A stretch of DNA of 64,000 bases from Streptomyces echinatus (lineage in GTDB: Bacteria > Actinomycetota > Actinomycetes > Streptomycetales > Streptomycetaceae): contig NZ_JACHJK010000007.1 in NCBI RefSeq assembly GCF_014203595.1, forward strand, positions 310,001 to 374,000, written 5' to 3'. Each line of letters starts with the position of its first letter. The stretch's first letter is position 1. Below the pieces are notes generated by a model. That model was not told the DNA's origin and ran no database searches. It saw nothing but the letters and a program-made list of their open reading frames with translations. This document shows positions 26,125 to 39,513 of the stretch, one piece after another. Position numbers and translations under genes: made by a program.

Positions 26125-26314
26125 CGGCGATGGCCTGCGAGGGGCACTTCTCGGCCGCCTCCCGGACCGCCTCCCGCGTCCGCGGGTCATCGGCGGCCTG
26201 AGCGGCGCCGGGGCGTACGACGCCGTATCCGTCCTCGAACGCGAACACGGCGGGCGCCCGGTGCGCGCACTCGGCCGAGCCGTAGCACAGGGAGCGGTCG
26301 ACGGAGACCTTCAT
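26105..26314 (-). CDS. 3Fe-4S type ferredoxin
   Basis: The 69-residue product starts at ATG 26314 behind TGGAGGACGC. It reads MKVSVDRSLCYGSAECAHRA, with cysteines at CxxxxxC and a third in EKCPSQAI. Three cysteines without a fourth in the first group is the signature of the Streptomyces 3Fe-4S ferredoxins that usually give electrons to cytochrome P450s. No P450 or ferredoxin reductase gene is in the window, so the partner is encoded elsewhere. Its 3' end overlaps the glycosyltransferase gene by 20 bp. Confidence 0.9.
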   Translation of the reverse strand: MKVSVDRSLCYGSAECAHRAPAVFAFEDGYGVVRPGAAQAADDPRTREAVREAAEKCPSQAIAVTEREG

Positions 26315-26468
26315 GCGTCCTCCAGCCGTCAGCGGTGACCTCCAGGACGTCACTGCCCGGCGAACCACCCACCGAACCGGCGCGCGGGCCCGGCGCCTTC
26401 CGGCCGGACCGGGCCGACCCGACACGAACGGAAGGCCCTGGGGTCTCTCTGATCCGAACGCCAGGCCC

Positions 26469-26942
26469 TTAACCCCGGCCGCCCGCCATGGACAGCCACT
26501 GGGCCACCCGGCGGACGGTGGGCTCGTCGAGCCGGTCGGCCAGGATCCGTACCGTCTCGCCGTCCTCGGGGCTCAGGTCGTACAGGCCCGCCTTGCCGAG
26601 CCCGGCCATGAGCACCTGGTGACGGCGGTCCGTCATGCGCTCGGTGAGCCGGGCCGGTTCCGGTGAGCCTTGCGCGGGCCGCTCCGGCGCGGGTGCGGGT
26701 GCCGGGGCGGACGGGGTGCCGAAGAGGCGCCAGGCACCGTCCTCGGGCCCCCAGAGCGCGACCGCCACCTCGTCTCCCCGCGCCCGTACGGTCCGGGTCA
26801 TGTCGCCGACGGCGTACAGCACCGGGCCCCGGTACGGGGACTCCGCGCCCACCGTCCAGGTGCCCCGGGCGGACTCGTGGAACATCGCGACCCAGCGAGG
26901 CTCGCCGGGCGGTCGCGGGCACCGGGAACGCTGCTTCTCCAT
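26469..26942 (-). CDS. Hypothetical protein, 157 residues
   Basis: I chose ATG 26942 because GAAGGG lies 9 bases upstream; ATG 26951 directly abuts that site. The first 75 residues are Trp/Gly-rich with strand-like segments (RGPVLYAVGDMTRTVRARGD). A short Pro/Ala linker (PAPAPAPERPAQGSPEPAR) leads to a helical C-terminus (RILADRLDEPTVRRVAQWLS). No signal peptide, membrane helix or catalytic motif is visible and I do not recognise the family. Two folded parts joined by a linker suggest a cytosolic binding protein. Confidence 0.7.
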   Translation of the reverse strand: MEKQRSRCPRPPGEPRWVAMFHESARGTWTVGAESPYRGPVLYAVGDMTRTVRARGDEVAVALWGPEDGAWRLFGTPSAPAPAPAPERPAQGSPEPARLTERMTDRRHQVLMAGLGKAGLYDLSPEDGETVRILADRLDEPTVRRVAQWLSMAGGRG

Positions 26943-27019
26943 GGCACTCATCCCTTCGGGAACGGCCGGCGAGGCGACCGTAGCTGACACACCATCAGAT
27001 TTCCAGGCACGCGGCGGCC

Positions 27020-27186
27020 GACAGCCGCCCGCCACCCCAGGGTCCGCGCCCTCAACACCCGACAGCCGCCCGCCGCCTCCGTCCGCGCCCTCAGGCCTGG
27101 CAGCCCACAGCCCGCACCCCGCGCCCCCAGCCAAGAGCCGACACCCGGCACCCCGCACCCCGGCACCCCGGCACCCCGGCACCCCG
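27020..27186. repeat. GC-rich direct repeats in a gene-free gap
   Basis: The gap 26943-27310 has no gene. It holds two copies of GACAGCCGCCCGCC...GTCCGCGCCCTCA (27020-27054 and 27061-27093). A run of about four 10-bp units of CACCCCGGCA type follows at 27147-27186. The repeats look like slippage products. Confidence 0.65.
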
Positions 27187-27310
27187 CAGAAACCCTCGCG
27201 CTTGTGTGGTCTCCTCGCGTCCGGCGTGGCACCCTGCCCGCGCCCGCCCCGCGCGGTGACGGAGCGGACGGTGTCGTCCCGGGAGCCGTCCCGGGAGAGG
27301 AGGCCGGAGG

Positions 27311-27799
27311 ATGAGCGTGAGCGGACGGGAAGCGGCGGCGGCCGCGGCGGACACACGCGCACAGGAACTGCGCCGGGCCCACGGCGCCCGCGCCCACAGC
27401 GCCTACGACCGCGCGGTCGCCGCGTGCCGGCACGCCGGTGTCGGCCGGGACGCCGCCGAGATCGTGCCGAAGGACGCCGTGGGCCGGGCCGCCAACGCGC
27501 TACGGCTGTCGGCACAGTCACTCGACGCCCTGGCCGCGAGCGTTCCCGACCCGGCGGCGGACGCCCGCTGCGCCCGCAACGCGGCCGCCACCGCCGCTCT
27601 GGCCACGCAGCTGGCCGCGGCCCGGGACGGCGGGCCGGCCGGTGCGACGGCACTGCGCGCGGCACTCGCGGCCTCCCGGGCCGCGGCGGCGGCCGCCGGC
27701 GGCACCGCACAGGGGCGGGACGCGGCGCTGAACGACGACGCCGAGGAAACCGAGCGGCAAGCCGTCACCACGGCCCGCGACGCGGGTTGGCTCGGCTGA
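27311..27799 (+). CDS. Hypothetical Ala-rich helical protein
   Basis: The 162-residue product starts at ATG 27311 with GAGGAGGCCGGAGG directly upstream. Alanine and arginine dominate and long amphipathic helices are likely throughout (AAAADTRAQELRRAHGARAH, TARDAGWLG at the end). Only two cysteines and no membrane segment are present. Codon third positions are strongly G/C in this frame and a terminator follows directly, so it is likely real. I do not recognise a family. Confidence 0.65.
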   Translation: MSVSGREAAAAAADTRAQELRRAHGARAHSAYDRAVAACRHAGVGRDAAEIVPKDAVGRAANALRLSAQSLDALAASVPDPAADARCARNAAATAALATQLAAARDGGPAGATALRAALAASRAAAAAAGGTAQGRDAALNDDAEETERQAVTTARDAGWLG

Positions 27800-27821
27800 C
27801 GGATTCTGCTTCCCGACCGCC

Positions 27822-27857
27822 CGGCACCGGTCCCTCCCCTCGTGGGGACCGGTGCCG
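27822..27857 (+). terminator. Terminator after the Ala-rich protein gene
   Basis: A 13-bp perfect stem (CGGCACCGGTCCC and GGGACCGGTGCCG) with a 10-base loop lies 23 bases past the stop codon. Confidence 0.8.
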
Positions 27858-28197
27858 AACGGTGCGAGGCCGTCGACCCGTACCGTGTCGGCGCTGCGGT
27901 GCGGGTCGAAGAACGGGGTCGGTTTCCGGGGCGCGCGGGCTCATTCGCCGGGCGCGGCACGGGTCGACCGAATCTGGCCGAGAACATTCGGCGCCTCGGG
28001 CCGTCTCTCCGAGCGGCGAGCCGGTGGCCAGTCCGGACGGTATGTGACCGTTCCGCTACCGGGATGGGATCCTGCCACCTGTGGCCGCCGACGAGGAGGT
28101 TCCGGTCTCCGGCCCACCCCTTCTCCGCAGGTCAGCCGTATAGGGTGAGTTTTCCGGTCCGGACGTCCGCACGCGGGGGAGAGTAAGGGGTGGAACC
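27858..28197. other. Promoter region of the WD40 gene
   Basis: TATAGG at 28139-28144, in CCGTATAGGGTGAG, is the best -10 candidate, about 50 bases upstream of the TTG start, but it has no clear -35. I see no other gene in the gap. Confidence 0.4.
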
Positions 28198-31100
28198 TTG
28201 AGTTTCGACTCAGGGGCACGCACAGCCTTCGCCGAGCGGCTCGCGCTGCTGTACAAGGAGGCCGGAAATCCTCCCCTGAAGAGCGTCGCCGAGGCGGTCG
28301 TACGGCTGCAACGGGTCGACGAGCGCGGCCGGCCCGTACGGGTGTCCGCGCAGCGGATCAGCGACTGGCGCCGGGCCAGGAACGTACCCGCCCAGTTCGC
28401 CGCCCTCGCGGCGGTCCTGCAGATCCTGATCCCGGAGGCCCGGCGCCTGAGTCCCGCTCCGGTCTCCGCCGGGCTGTACGACATCACCCACTGGCAGCGG
28501 CTGTGGGAGCTGGCCCTGGCCGGTCCGGCCGGCGACCGCGCCGCGCCGCCCGCGGAGGAGAACCGGCGGCCACCGGCCCAGGCACCACCAGCCGTCGCCG
28601 GTGGTGTGTGCCCGTACCGGGGGCTGGCCCCGTACCGGCGGGAGGACGCCCGGTGGTTCTTCGGCCGGGAGCGCAGCACGAACACCCTCGTCGCGCAGCT
28701 CCACGCGGCCGAGCGGTCGGGTGGACTGATCATGCTGGTCGGCGCCTCCGGAGCCGGGAAGTCGTCCCTGCTGAACGCCGGTCTCGTCCCCGCGATCCGG
28801 GGCGGCGCCCTGAACACCGGCGCCGGCGCCGGACGGAACGGCCCGCAGGCCGACGGGGCGGCCCAGGCCCAGCAGTCCCAGAAACTCCCCTCCGCCCCCT
28901 CCGCCTCCTCAGGCCCCTCTGCCTCCTCAGGCCCCACCGCCCCTTCCGGCTCCTCCGCCTCATCGGGTCCGTCCGCGCTCTCCGGACCCCCCACCCCCTC
29001 CGCCACCTCACAGCCGGCGCCCCCGCCCGCCGCTGGTTCCCCCGCCGGCCCTGTCGCCGATCCCGCCGCCGGTCCCCCCGGCCCCGTCCTCCAGCTCGTC
29101 CCGGGTGCCGATCCGCTGGGCGAGCTGGTCCGCCGCGTCCCCGGACTCGCCGACGTCGCCGCCGAGGCGCGCGAGGCCGAGCGGCAGGCGTCCCGGAACC
29201 CGGCGCTGCCCGGGGGCGACGCCCCGCACGTCGCCCGGGGCGTGCGCAAGGCGTTCGCGGCCTGGGCGAGCCACGCGAACTCCCCCGCCGACCGGCCGGT
29301 CGTCATCGTGGACCAGTTCGAGGAGGCGTTCACCCTCTGCTCCGACGAGGTGGACCGCCGCACCTTCATCCAGTTCCTGCACGCCGCCTGCACCCCGCCC
29401 GCCGGCTCCGGCGAACCCGCGCCCGTCCGGGTCGTCCTCGGTATCCGCGCCGACTTCTACGAGCAGTGCCTCGGCTACCCGGAACTGGCCGACGCGCTCC
29501 AGCACCGCCACATGGTGCTCGGGCCGCTGACCAGCACCGAACTGCGCGAGGCGGTGACCGGCCCGGCCAAGGCGGTCGGTCTCGAACTGGAGTCGGGGCT
29601 CGCCGAGCTGATCGTGCGCGAGGTGAGCGCCGACGGCCCGCGCGGCGCGCACGACGCGGGCGTGCTCCCCCTGCTGTCGCACGCCCTGCTCGCCACCTGG
29701 CAGCGCCGGAAGGCCGGAAAGCTCACCCTGGCCGGCTACCGCGCGTCGGGCGGCATCCAGGGCGCGGTGGCGGCGACCGCCGAGCGCGCCTGGTCCGGCC
29801 TGGACCCCGCGGCCCGTACCGCCGCCCGGCTGCTGCTGCTGCGACTGGTCCGGCTCGGCGAGGACACCCAGGCCACGCGCCGGCGCGGCACCCGGCGGCA
29901 GCTGGCGGAGGAGTCCGCGGACCCCGGCAAGACGGAGGAGTCGCTGGAGGCCCTGGTGCGGGCCCGGCTGGTGACGCTGGACGCCGACACGGTGGAGATC
30001 ACCCACGAGGCACTGCTGCACGCCTGGCCCCGGCTGCGGCACTGGATCGACGAGGGCCGGGGCGACCATCTGCTGCGCCAGCGGCTGGAGGAGGACGGCC
30101 GGTCCTGGGAGGACTCGGGCCGGGACAGCTCGCTGCTGTACCGGGGGTCCCGGCTGGAGCAGGCCCGCAGCTGGGCCCGGTCGGCCGGCGACACCTATCT
30201 GACCCGCAGCGCGGTGGAGTTCCTGGCCGCCTCGGTACGGCTGCGCAAGCGCTCCGTGTGGCTGAGCCGGGCCGCGGTGGCGGCGCTGGTCGCGCTGGCC
30301 GTCCTCGCCGCCGGTACCGCGGTGATCGCCTGGAAGCAGCGCGACGACGCCGTCTTCGAACAGGTGCTCGCCGAGGCCGACCGGGTCCAGCACACCGACC
30401 CCTCCCTCGCCGCCCAGCTCGACCTGGTCGCCCACCAGCTGCGCCCCGGCGACGAGGGCACGTACAGCCGCCTGCTCTCGATCGTCAACGCTCCCCTGGC
30501 CACCCCGCTGTCCGGGCACCGGGGCGCCGTCTACCTCACGTCGTTCAGCCCGGACGGCAGGACGCTGGCCACGGCCGCCTACGACCGCACGGTCCGGCTG
30601 TGGGACGTACGGGACCCGAACCGCCCGGCCCCGCTCGGCAAACCCCTCACCGGCCACACCAGCTGGGTGAGCAGCGCCGTCTTCAGCCCGGACGGCCGCA
30701 CCCTGGCCAGCGCCGGCGACGACGGCACGGTCCGGCTGTGGGACGTCACCGACCCCGCGCACGCCGTACCGCTCGGCGCACCGCTCACCGGCCACCGGGG
30801 CACCATCTACCTGGTCGCCTTCAGCCCGGACGGGCGCACGCTGGCCACGGCCGGCGAGGACCGCACCGTGCGGCTGTGGAACGTGGCCGACCCGCACCGG
30901 CCCACCCCGACGGCCACGCTGCGCGGCCACACCGCCGCCGTGCGCTCCGTGGCGTTCAGCCCGGACGGGCACACGCTCGCGACCGGCGGCGACGACGACA
31001 CCGTCCGGCTGTGGGACGTGACCGCCGCACGCCGGCCCGAGCCGGTCGGGACGCTGCGCGGACACACGGAGCTGGTGCACTCGGTGGCCTTCAGCCCCGA

Positions 31101-32478
31101 CGGGAACACGCTGGCCAGCGGCAGCGCGGACGACACCGTCCGGCTGTGGGACGTGACCGACCCCGGCCGCGCGGCACCGGTCGGCTCCCCGCTGACCGGG
31201 CACACCGGACCCATCTGGTCGGTGGCCTTCAGCCCCGACGGCGGCCGGCTGGCCGCCGCGAGCGCGGACAGCACGGCGAGCCTGTGGAACGTCACCGACC
31301 CCGCGTCCCCGTCCCAGGTCGGCGAGCCGCTCGCGGGCAGCAGCGGCGAGATGTACGCCCTGGGGTTCAGCCCGGACGGCCGTACCCTCGCCACCGGCAG
31401 CGGGGACGGCAAGGTGCGGCTGTGGTCGGTCCCCACCTCGGACATGGTCGGCCGGAGTGGAGCGTTCCGCCCGGACGGCAAGGTCCTGGCCACCGCTGCC
31501 CGGGACGGCAGGCTGCGGCTGTGGAACGTGACGCGGCCCGGCCGGCCCGTCCCGCTCGGCAAGTCGTTCATGCACGCCGACGGCGACCAGCGCTCCCTGG
31601 TGTTCTCCCCCGACGGCCGCACACTCGCCGTCCTCACCGGCGTCCGGTCGGTCTACCTGTGGGACGTCACCGACCCCGCCCACCCCGTCACCGCCGGCCC
31701 TCCGCTGTCGCTGCGGACCCGCTTCATGGGACCGAACGCGCTGGCGTTCAGCCCGGACGGGCACACCCTGGCCACCGCCTACGACGACCGCACCATCCAA
31801 CTGTGGAACGTCGGTGACCCCCGGCACGCCGTCCCGGTCGGCAGGCCGGTCACCGGCCACCGCGGCTACATCAACGCCCTCGCGTTCAGCCCGGACGGCC
31901 GCACCCTGGCCGGCGGCAGCGCGGACAGCACGATCCGGCTGTGGAACGTCACCGATCCCGCGCAGGCCGTACCGCTGCGGGGGCCCCTCACCGAGCACGC
32001 CGGACCGGTCAACGCCCTCGCGTTCAGCCCGGACGGCCACACCCTGGCCAGCGGCAGCGACGACGACACGGTCCGGCTGTGGAACGTCACCGAACCGGCC
32101 ACGGCGAGCGCCCTGGGCGACCCGCTCACCGGGCACACCGAGGCGGTGACGTCGCTGACCTTCAGCGCCGACGGCCACACCCTGGCCAGCGGCGGCAACG
32201 ACAACACGGTCCGGCTGTGGAACGTCACCGAACCGGCCGGGGCGAGCGCGATCGGCCAGTCGATGAGCCCCAACGCCAAGACGGGCAACTTCCTCTCCTT
32301 CAGCCCCAACAGCCGTGTCCTCGGCGTCTCCAGCGGTGCCGACACCGTGCGCCTGTGGAGCCTGGACGCCGACACGGCCATCCGGCACATCTGCTCGGTC
32401 ACCCGGGGCGTGCTGACCCCGCAGCGGTGGCACGAGTACCTGCCCCGTCTGTCCTACGACCCCCCGTGCGGTCGATGA
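28198..32478 (+). CDS. HTH-STAND-WD40 giant signalling protein
   Basis: The product has 1426 residues. It starts at TTG 28198 behind GGGGTGG; an upstream GTG hits a stop at once. Residues 1-90 resemble an HTH domain (RVSAQRISDWRRARNVPAQF). The STAND NTPase (nSTAND1-like) follows: CPYRGLAPY at about 139, Walker A GASGAGKSSLLN near 181, a Ser/Pro/Ala insert near 220-300, and Walker B VVIVDQFEEAF near 367. One membrane helix lies at about 693-713. Residues 770-1400 hold 14 WD40 repeats (FSPDGRTLATA...VRLWDV), enough for two seven-bladed propellers. STAND proteins are NTP switches that oligomerise on signal. The helix implies the HTH/NTPase and propellers are on opposite sides of the membrane, or that the helix is not truly membrane-spanning. 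Confidence 0.92.
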   Translation: MSFDSGARTAFAERLALLYKEAGNPPLKSVAEAVVRLQRVDERGRPVRVSAQRISDWRRARNVPAQFAALAAVLQILIPEARRLSPAPVSAGLYDITHWQRLWELALAGPAGDRAAPPAEENRRPPAQAPPAVAGGVCPYRGLAPYRREDARWFFGRERSTNTLVAQLHAAERSGGLIMLVGASGAGKSSLLNAGLVPAIRGGALNTGAGAGRNGPQADGAAQAQQSQKLPSAPSASSGPSASSGPTAPSGSSASSGPSALSGPPTPSATSQPAPPPAAGSPAGPVADPAAGPPGPVLQLVPGADPLGELVRRVPGLADVAAEAREAERQASRNPALPGGDAPHVARGVRKAFAAWASHANSPADRPVVIVDQFEEAFTLCSDEVDRRTFIQFLHAACTPPAGSGEPAPVRVVLGIRADFYEQCLGYPELADALQHRHMVLGPLTSTELREAVTGPAKAVGLELESGLAELIVREVSADGPRGAHDAGVLPLLSHALLATWQRRKAGKLTLAGYRASGGIQGAVAATAERAWSGLDPAARTAARLLLLRLVRLGEDTQATRRRGTRRQLAEESADPGKTEESLEALVRARLVTLDADTVEITHEALLHAWPRLRHWIDEGRGDHLLRQRLEEDGRSWEDSGRDSSLLYRGSRLEQARSWARSAGDTYLTRSAVEFLAASVRLRKRSVWLSRAAVAALVALAVLAAGTAVIAWKQRDDAVFEQVLAEADRVQHTDPSLAAQLDLVAHQLRPGDEGTYSRLLSIVNAPLATPLSGHRGAVYLTSFSPDGRTLATAAYDRTVRLWDVRDPNRPAPLGKPLTGHTSWVSSAVFSPDGRTLASAGDDGTVRLWDVTDPAHAVPLGAPLTGHRGTIYLVAFSPDGRTLATAGEDRTVRLWNVADPHRPTPTATLRGHTAAVRSVAFSPDGHTLATGGDDDTVRLWDVTAARRPEPVGTLRGHTELVHSVAFSPDGNTLASGSADDTVRLWDVTDPGRAAPVGSPLTGHTGPIWSVAFSPDGGRLAAASADSTASLWNVTDPASPSQVGEPLAGSSGEMYALGFSPDGRTLATGSGDGKVRLWSVPTSDMVGRSGAFRPDGKVLATAARDGRLRLWNVTRPGRPVPLGKSFMHADGDQRSLVFSPDGRTLAVLTGVRSVYLWDVTDPAHPVTAGPPLSLRTRFMGPNALAFSPDGHTLATAYDDRTIQLWNVGDPRHAVPVGRPVTGHRGYINALAFSPDGRTLAGGSADSTIRLWNVTDPAQAVPLRGPLTEHAGPVNALAFSPDGHTLASGSDDDTVRLWNVTEPATASALGDPLTGHTEAVTSLTFSADGHTLASGGNDNTVRLWNVTEPAGASAIGQSMSPNAKTGNFLSFSPNSRVLGVSSGADTVRLWSLDADTAIRHICSVTRGVLTPQRWHEYLPRLSYDPPCGR

Positions 32479-32548
32479 TCAGCCAACGTGCCCGAATCCT
32501 CACCGACTTGCCCCCACGGAACCGGCAACCTTGTTACCCTTGGCCATA

Positions 32549-32588
32549 GCCCGATCGCTGGTGCATCCCCCGTCGCCAGCGGTCGGGC
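32549..32588 (+). terminator. Hairpin with C-rich loop, terminator or small RNA end
   Basis: GCCCGATCGCTGG (32549-32561) pairs with CCAGCGGTCGGGC (32576-32588) with one wobble. The loop TGCATCCCCCGTCG is unusually long, and GTTTTCG follows. It is 70 bases past the WD40 stop, so it can end that transcript. Confidence 0.7.
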
Positions 32589-32755
32589 GTTTTCGTTGCG
32601 GAAAAGCAACATGACCGGCCGTCCGGAGCAGCGGGGCCCCGGCCCCAGCGGGCCCCGGCCGCCTGTTTCCGGTGCGTCCCACGGGGTGGTTTTTGCCTCC
32701 TGCCTCACGGGCACATCAAGGGCACATCACCGGTGAGACTCCGGGGAGGTACGAG

Positions 32756-32929
32756 ATGAGTTCCGGAGAACGGGCCAAGGCCAAGGCCGAACAGGTCCTC
32801 GGGAAGACCGTGCGGAAGGCGGCCCACGCGGTGCACAAGGAGACCCTGGCGGCGAAAGGCGCCGCGCTGGAGACACGGGGCCGGATGCGGGCCGCGAAAG
32901 AACGGACCAAGGACTCCTTCAAGCACTGA
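32756..32929 (+). CDS. CsbD-like small stress protein
   Basis: This 57-residue protein starts at ATG 32756 behind GGGGAGG. It reads MSSGERAKAKAEQVLGKTVR and is charged and helical throughout, with Lys/Ala/Glu/Arg making up most residues. The AKAEQVLGK pattern resembles the CsbD family, small general-stress proteins controlled by alternative sigma factors in Bacillus and Streptomyces. Its biochemical role is unknown. No alternative-sigma promoter could be firmly placed upstream. Confidence 0.75.
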   Translation: MSSGERAKAKAEQVLGKTVRKAAHAVHKETLAAKGAALETRGRMRAAKERTKDSFKH

Positions 32930-32962
32930 CAGGCTGCTTCCGCCGTCGGCCGGACAACGAAA

Positions 32963-32992
32963 AGACCCCCTGCCCCACCGGGCCGGGGGTCT
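32963..32992. terminator. Bidirectional terminator between csbD-like and VOC genes
   Basis: AGACCCCC (32963-32970) pairs with GGGGGTCT (32985-32992). The left flank is AAAA, giving a T run on the minus strand for the VOC gene. Confidence 0.7.
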
Positions 32993-33029
32993 TCCGCCGG
33001 GCGGACCGACAGACCGCTCCCGGGGACGC

Positions 33030-33383
33030 TCACTGACTCCGTCGGCCGAGGACACAGAATTCGTTGCCCTCGGGGTCGGACATGACCACCCACGACTGGT
33101 CGCCCTGGCCGATGTCGACGCGCTTCGCGCCATGGGCCTCCAGGCGTGCCACCTCGGCGGCCTGGTCATCGGGCCTGAAGTCGAGGTGCAGCCGGCTCTT
33201 GGCCTTCCTGGGCTCGTCGAGCCGGACGAAGTCCAGCCCCGGCAGGCGGTCCGGCGCCGGGCGGATCTCGAACTCGTCGTCGGAGGAATAGACCACGACC
33301 CAGCCGAGAGCCTCGGCCCACCACTGCCCCAGGGCCGCAGGATCCGCCGAGTGAACGATTACCTGTTCCCATTCCAAGGTCAT
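33030..33383 (-). CDS. VOC (glyoxalase-like) family protein
   Basis: The 117-residue product starts at ATG 33383 (MTLEWEQVIVHSADPAALGQ). It has the paired beta-alpha-beta-beta-beta layout of the vicinal oxygen chelate fold: WWAEALGWVVVYSSDDEFEI in the first half and SRLHLDFRPDD, then VVMSDPEGNEFCVL, in the second. The DPEGNEFC end motif is typical of small Streptomyces glyoxalase/bleomycin-resistance-like proteins. The metal-binding set is His and Glu at the usual places, but the reaction is unknown. It appears monocistronic. Confidence 0.88.
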   Translation of the reverse strand: MTLEWEQVIVHSADPAALGQWWAEALGWVVVYSSDDEFEIRPAPDRLPGLDFVRLDEPRKAKSRLHLDFRPDDQAAEVARLEAHGAKRVDIGQGDQSWVVMSDPEGNEFCVLGRRSQ

Positions 33384-33442
33384 TCGCCGAGCCTAGGACC
33401 ACCGGGGCTTCGAGAACCAGTGCCTTTGCGCGGAACAGACAA

Positions 33443-33472
33443 AGACCCCCAGCCGATACCGGCTGGGGGTCT
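33443..33472 (-). terminator. Terminator of tRNA-Ile
   Basis: A perfect 12-bp stem (AGACCCCCAGCC and complement) with loop GATACC lies 8 bases past the tRNA on the minus strand, followed by TTTGTCTG. Confidence 0.85.
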
Positions 33473-33480
33473 TCTGTCTG

Positions 33481-33554
33481 TGGGGCTAACAGGATTTGAA
33501 CCTGTGGCCTCATCCTTATCAGGGATGCGCTCTAACCAACTGAGCTATAGCCCC
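33481..33554 (-). tRNA. tRNA-Ile (GAT)
   Basis: The 74-nt cloverleaf has acceptor arms GGGGCTA and TAGCCCC, D-arm AGCTCAGTTGGTTAGAGC, anticodon loop CTGATAA giving GAT, and T-loop GTTCAAATC. The discriminator is A and CCA is not encoded. tRNA-Ile lies downstream of gyrA in most actinomycetes. Confidence 0.97.
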
Positions 33555-33594
33555 GCCGCGCTCTGCGGTGTATGTCCCGCGCGCTGACTCCTGA

Positions 33595-33623
33595 AGATTA
33601 GCGCACGACCACGCCAGTCCCAA
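33595..33623 (-). promoter_or_regulatory. Promoter of tRNA-Ile
   Basis: On the minus strand TTGGGA (33618-33623), a 17-base spacer and TAATCT (33595-33600) lie about 40 bases upstream of the tRNA 5' end. Confidence 0.6.
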
Positions 33624-33677
33624 AATCGGTTGTCGGGCAACCGTCCGTCAGGGAGGCGCGGCCGGTCACGGGCGCCG

Positions 33678-34415
33678 TCACTCGTCCTCGGCCAGGGTCA
33701 GTTCGATGCCGCCCACGAAACCCGCGGACAGGTTGTAGATGAACGCGCCGAGCGTCGCGAGCGCCGTGGCCAGCACCACGTCGATGACCGCGATGATCGT
33801 CGCGAACATCAGGACGTGGGGGAGGGACAGGAACGCCTGGAGGTCGAAGCCGTTCGCCTCGTTCGAGCCGGTCGCCTCCGAGATCGTGCCGCCGACCGTC
33901 GAGAACACGCCCATCGCGTCCATGACCATCCACAGCACCGCCGCGGCGACGACCGTGCAGATGCCGAGCGCGATGGAGAGCAGGAAGCTGACCTTCATCA
34001 CCGACCACGGGTCGGCCTTGGCCACCCGCAGCCGTGCCTTGCGGGTCCGCGGCGCCGTCCGCACCCCGGTCCGGGGCTTGCGGACCGCCCCGGTGGGAGC
34101 CTGCGCCGGGTAGGCCTGCGGCGGGTGGTACGGCCCGTCGGGCTGCTCGGGGCGCCGCTCGCCGGGGAGCGGCGACGCCGGCCGTGCGTCACCGGCCGGA
34201 GCCGGTCCTCGGGTGTCCGTCACGGTTACCCCCTGGGATGCCTGCTGGGATTCCTGCGTGCCTGAAGCGTCCGCCACGGAAGCCTTCACCGGCCTCAGGT
34301 TGGTCGTGTGCGGGTCGTTCGCACTCGCCGCACGCGCGGCGGAGCCACGGCCGCCGCCGCCCGCTTCCGTACCCGTGGAGGTACCGGCCGATCCGGCGCC
34401 CGTGGCTCCGCTCAC
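33678..34415 (-). CDS. DUF3566 membrane protein downstream of gyrA
   Basis: The 245-residue product starts at GTG 34415 behind GAGGAG, 18 bases after gyrA. The first 120 residues are a Gly/Pro/Ala-rich disordered region. The DUF3566 domain (about 125-245) has two membrane helices, SFLLSIALGICTVVAAAVLW and a second at about 200-225, joined by a loop with GVFSTVGGTISEATGS. The family follows gyrA in nearly all actinomycetes. Its role is unknown; the tight operon suggests it is made with gyrase. Confidence 0.9.
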   Translation of the reverse strand: MSGATGAGSAGTSTGTEAGGGGRGSAARAASANDPHTTNLRPVKASVADASGTQESQQASQGVTVTDTRGPAPAGDARPASPLPGERRPEQPDGPYHPPQAYPAQAPTGAVRKPRTGVRTAPRTRKARLRVAKADPWSVMKVSFLLSIALGICTVVAAAVLWMVMDAMGVFSTVGGTISEATGSNEANGFDLQAFLSLPHVLMFATIIAVIDVVLATALATLGAFIYNLSAGFVGGIELTLAEDE

Positions 34416-34433
34416 GATGACTCACTCCTCGTG

Positions 34434-37028
<2,595 letters not shown>

Positions 37029-37070
37029 TGCTGGTGAAGATCCTTCCTGGTGCGGTCAGCTGAGACCGAC

Positions 37071-39513
<2,443 letters not shown>

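Noticed and set aside
26943-27310. A minus-strand gene in the repeat-rich gap
   Set aside because: The open frame there is Gly/Ala/Cys-rich, follows the repeats, lacks a ribosome-binding site and overlaps the Ala-rich protein gene.
32490-32590. A 6C RNA
   Set aside because: C runs are only five long and just one of the two needed hairpins is convincing.
19888-33554. An rRNA operon near tRNA-Ala and tRNA-Ile
   Set aside because: The tRNAs are 13.5 kb apart with their own terminators and there is no 16S, 23S or 5S sequence in the window.
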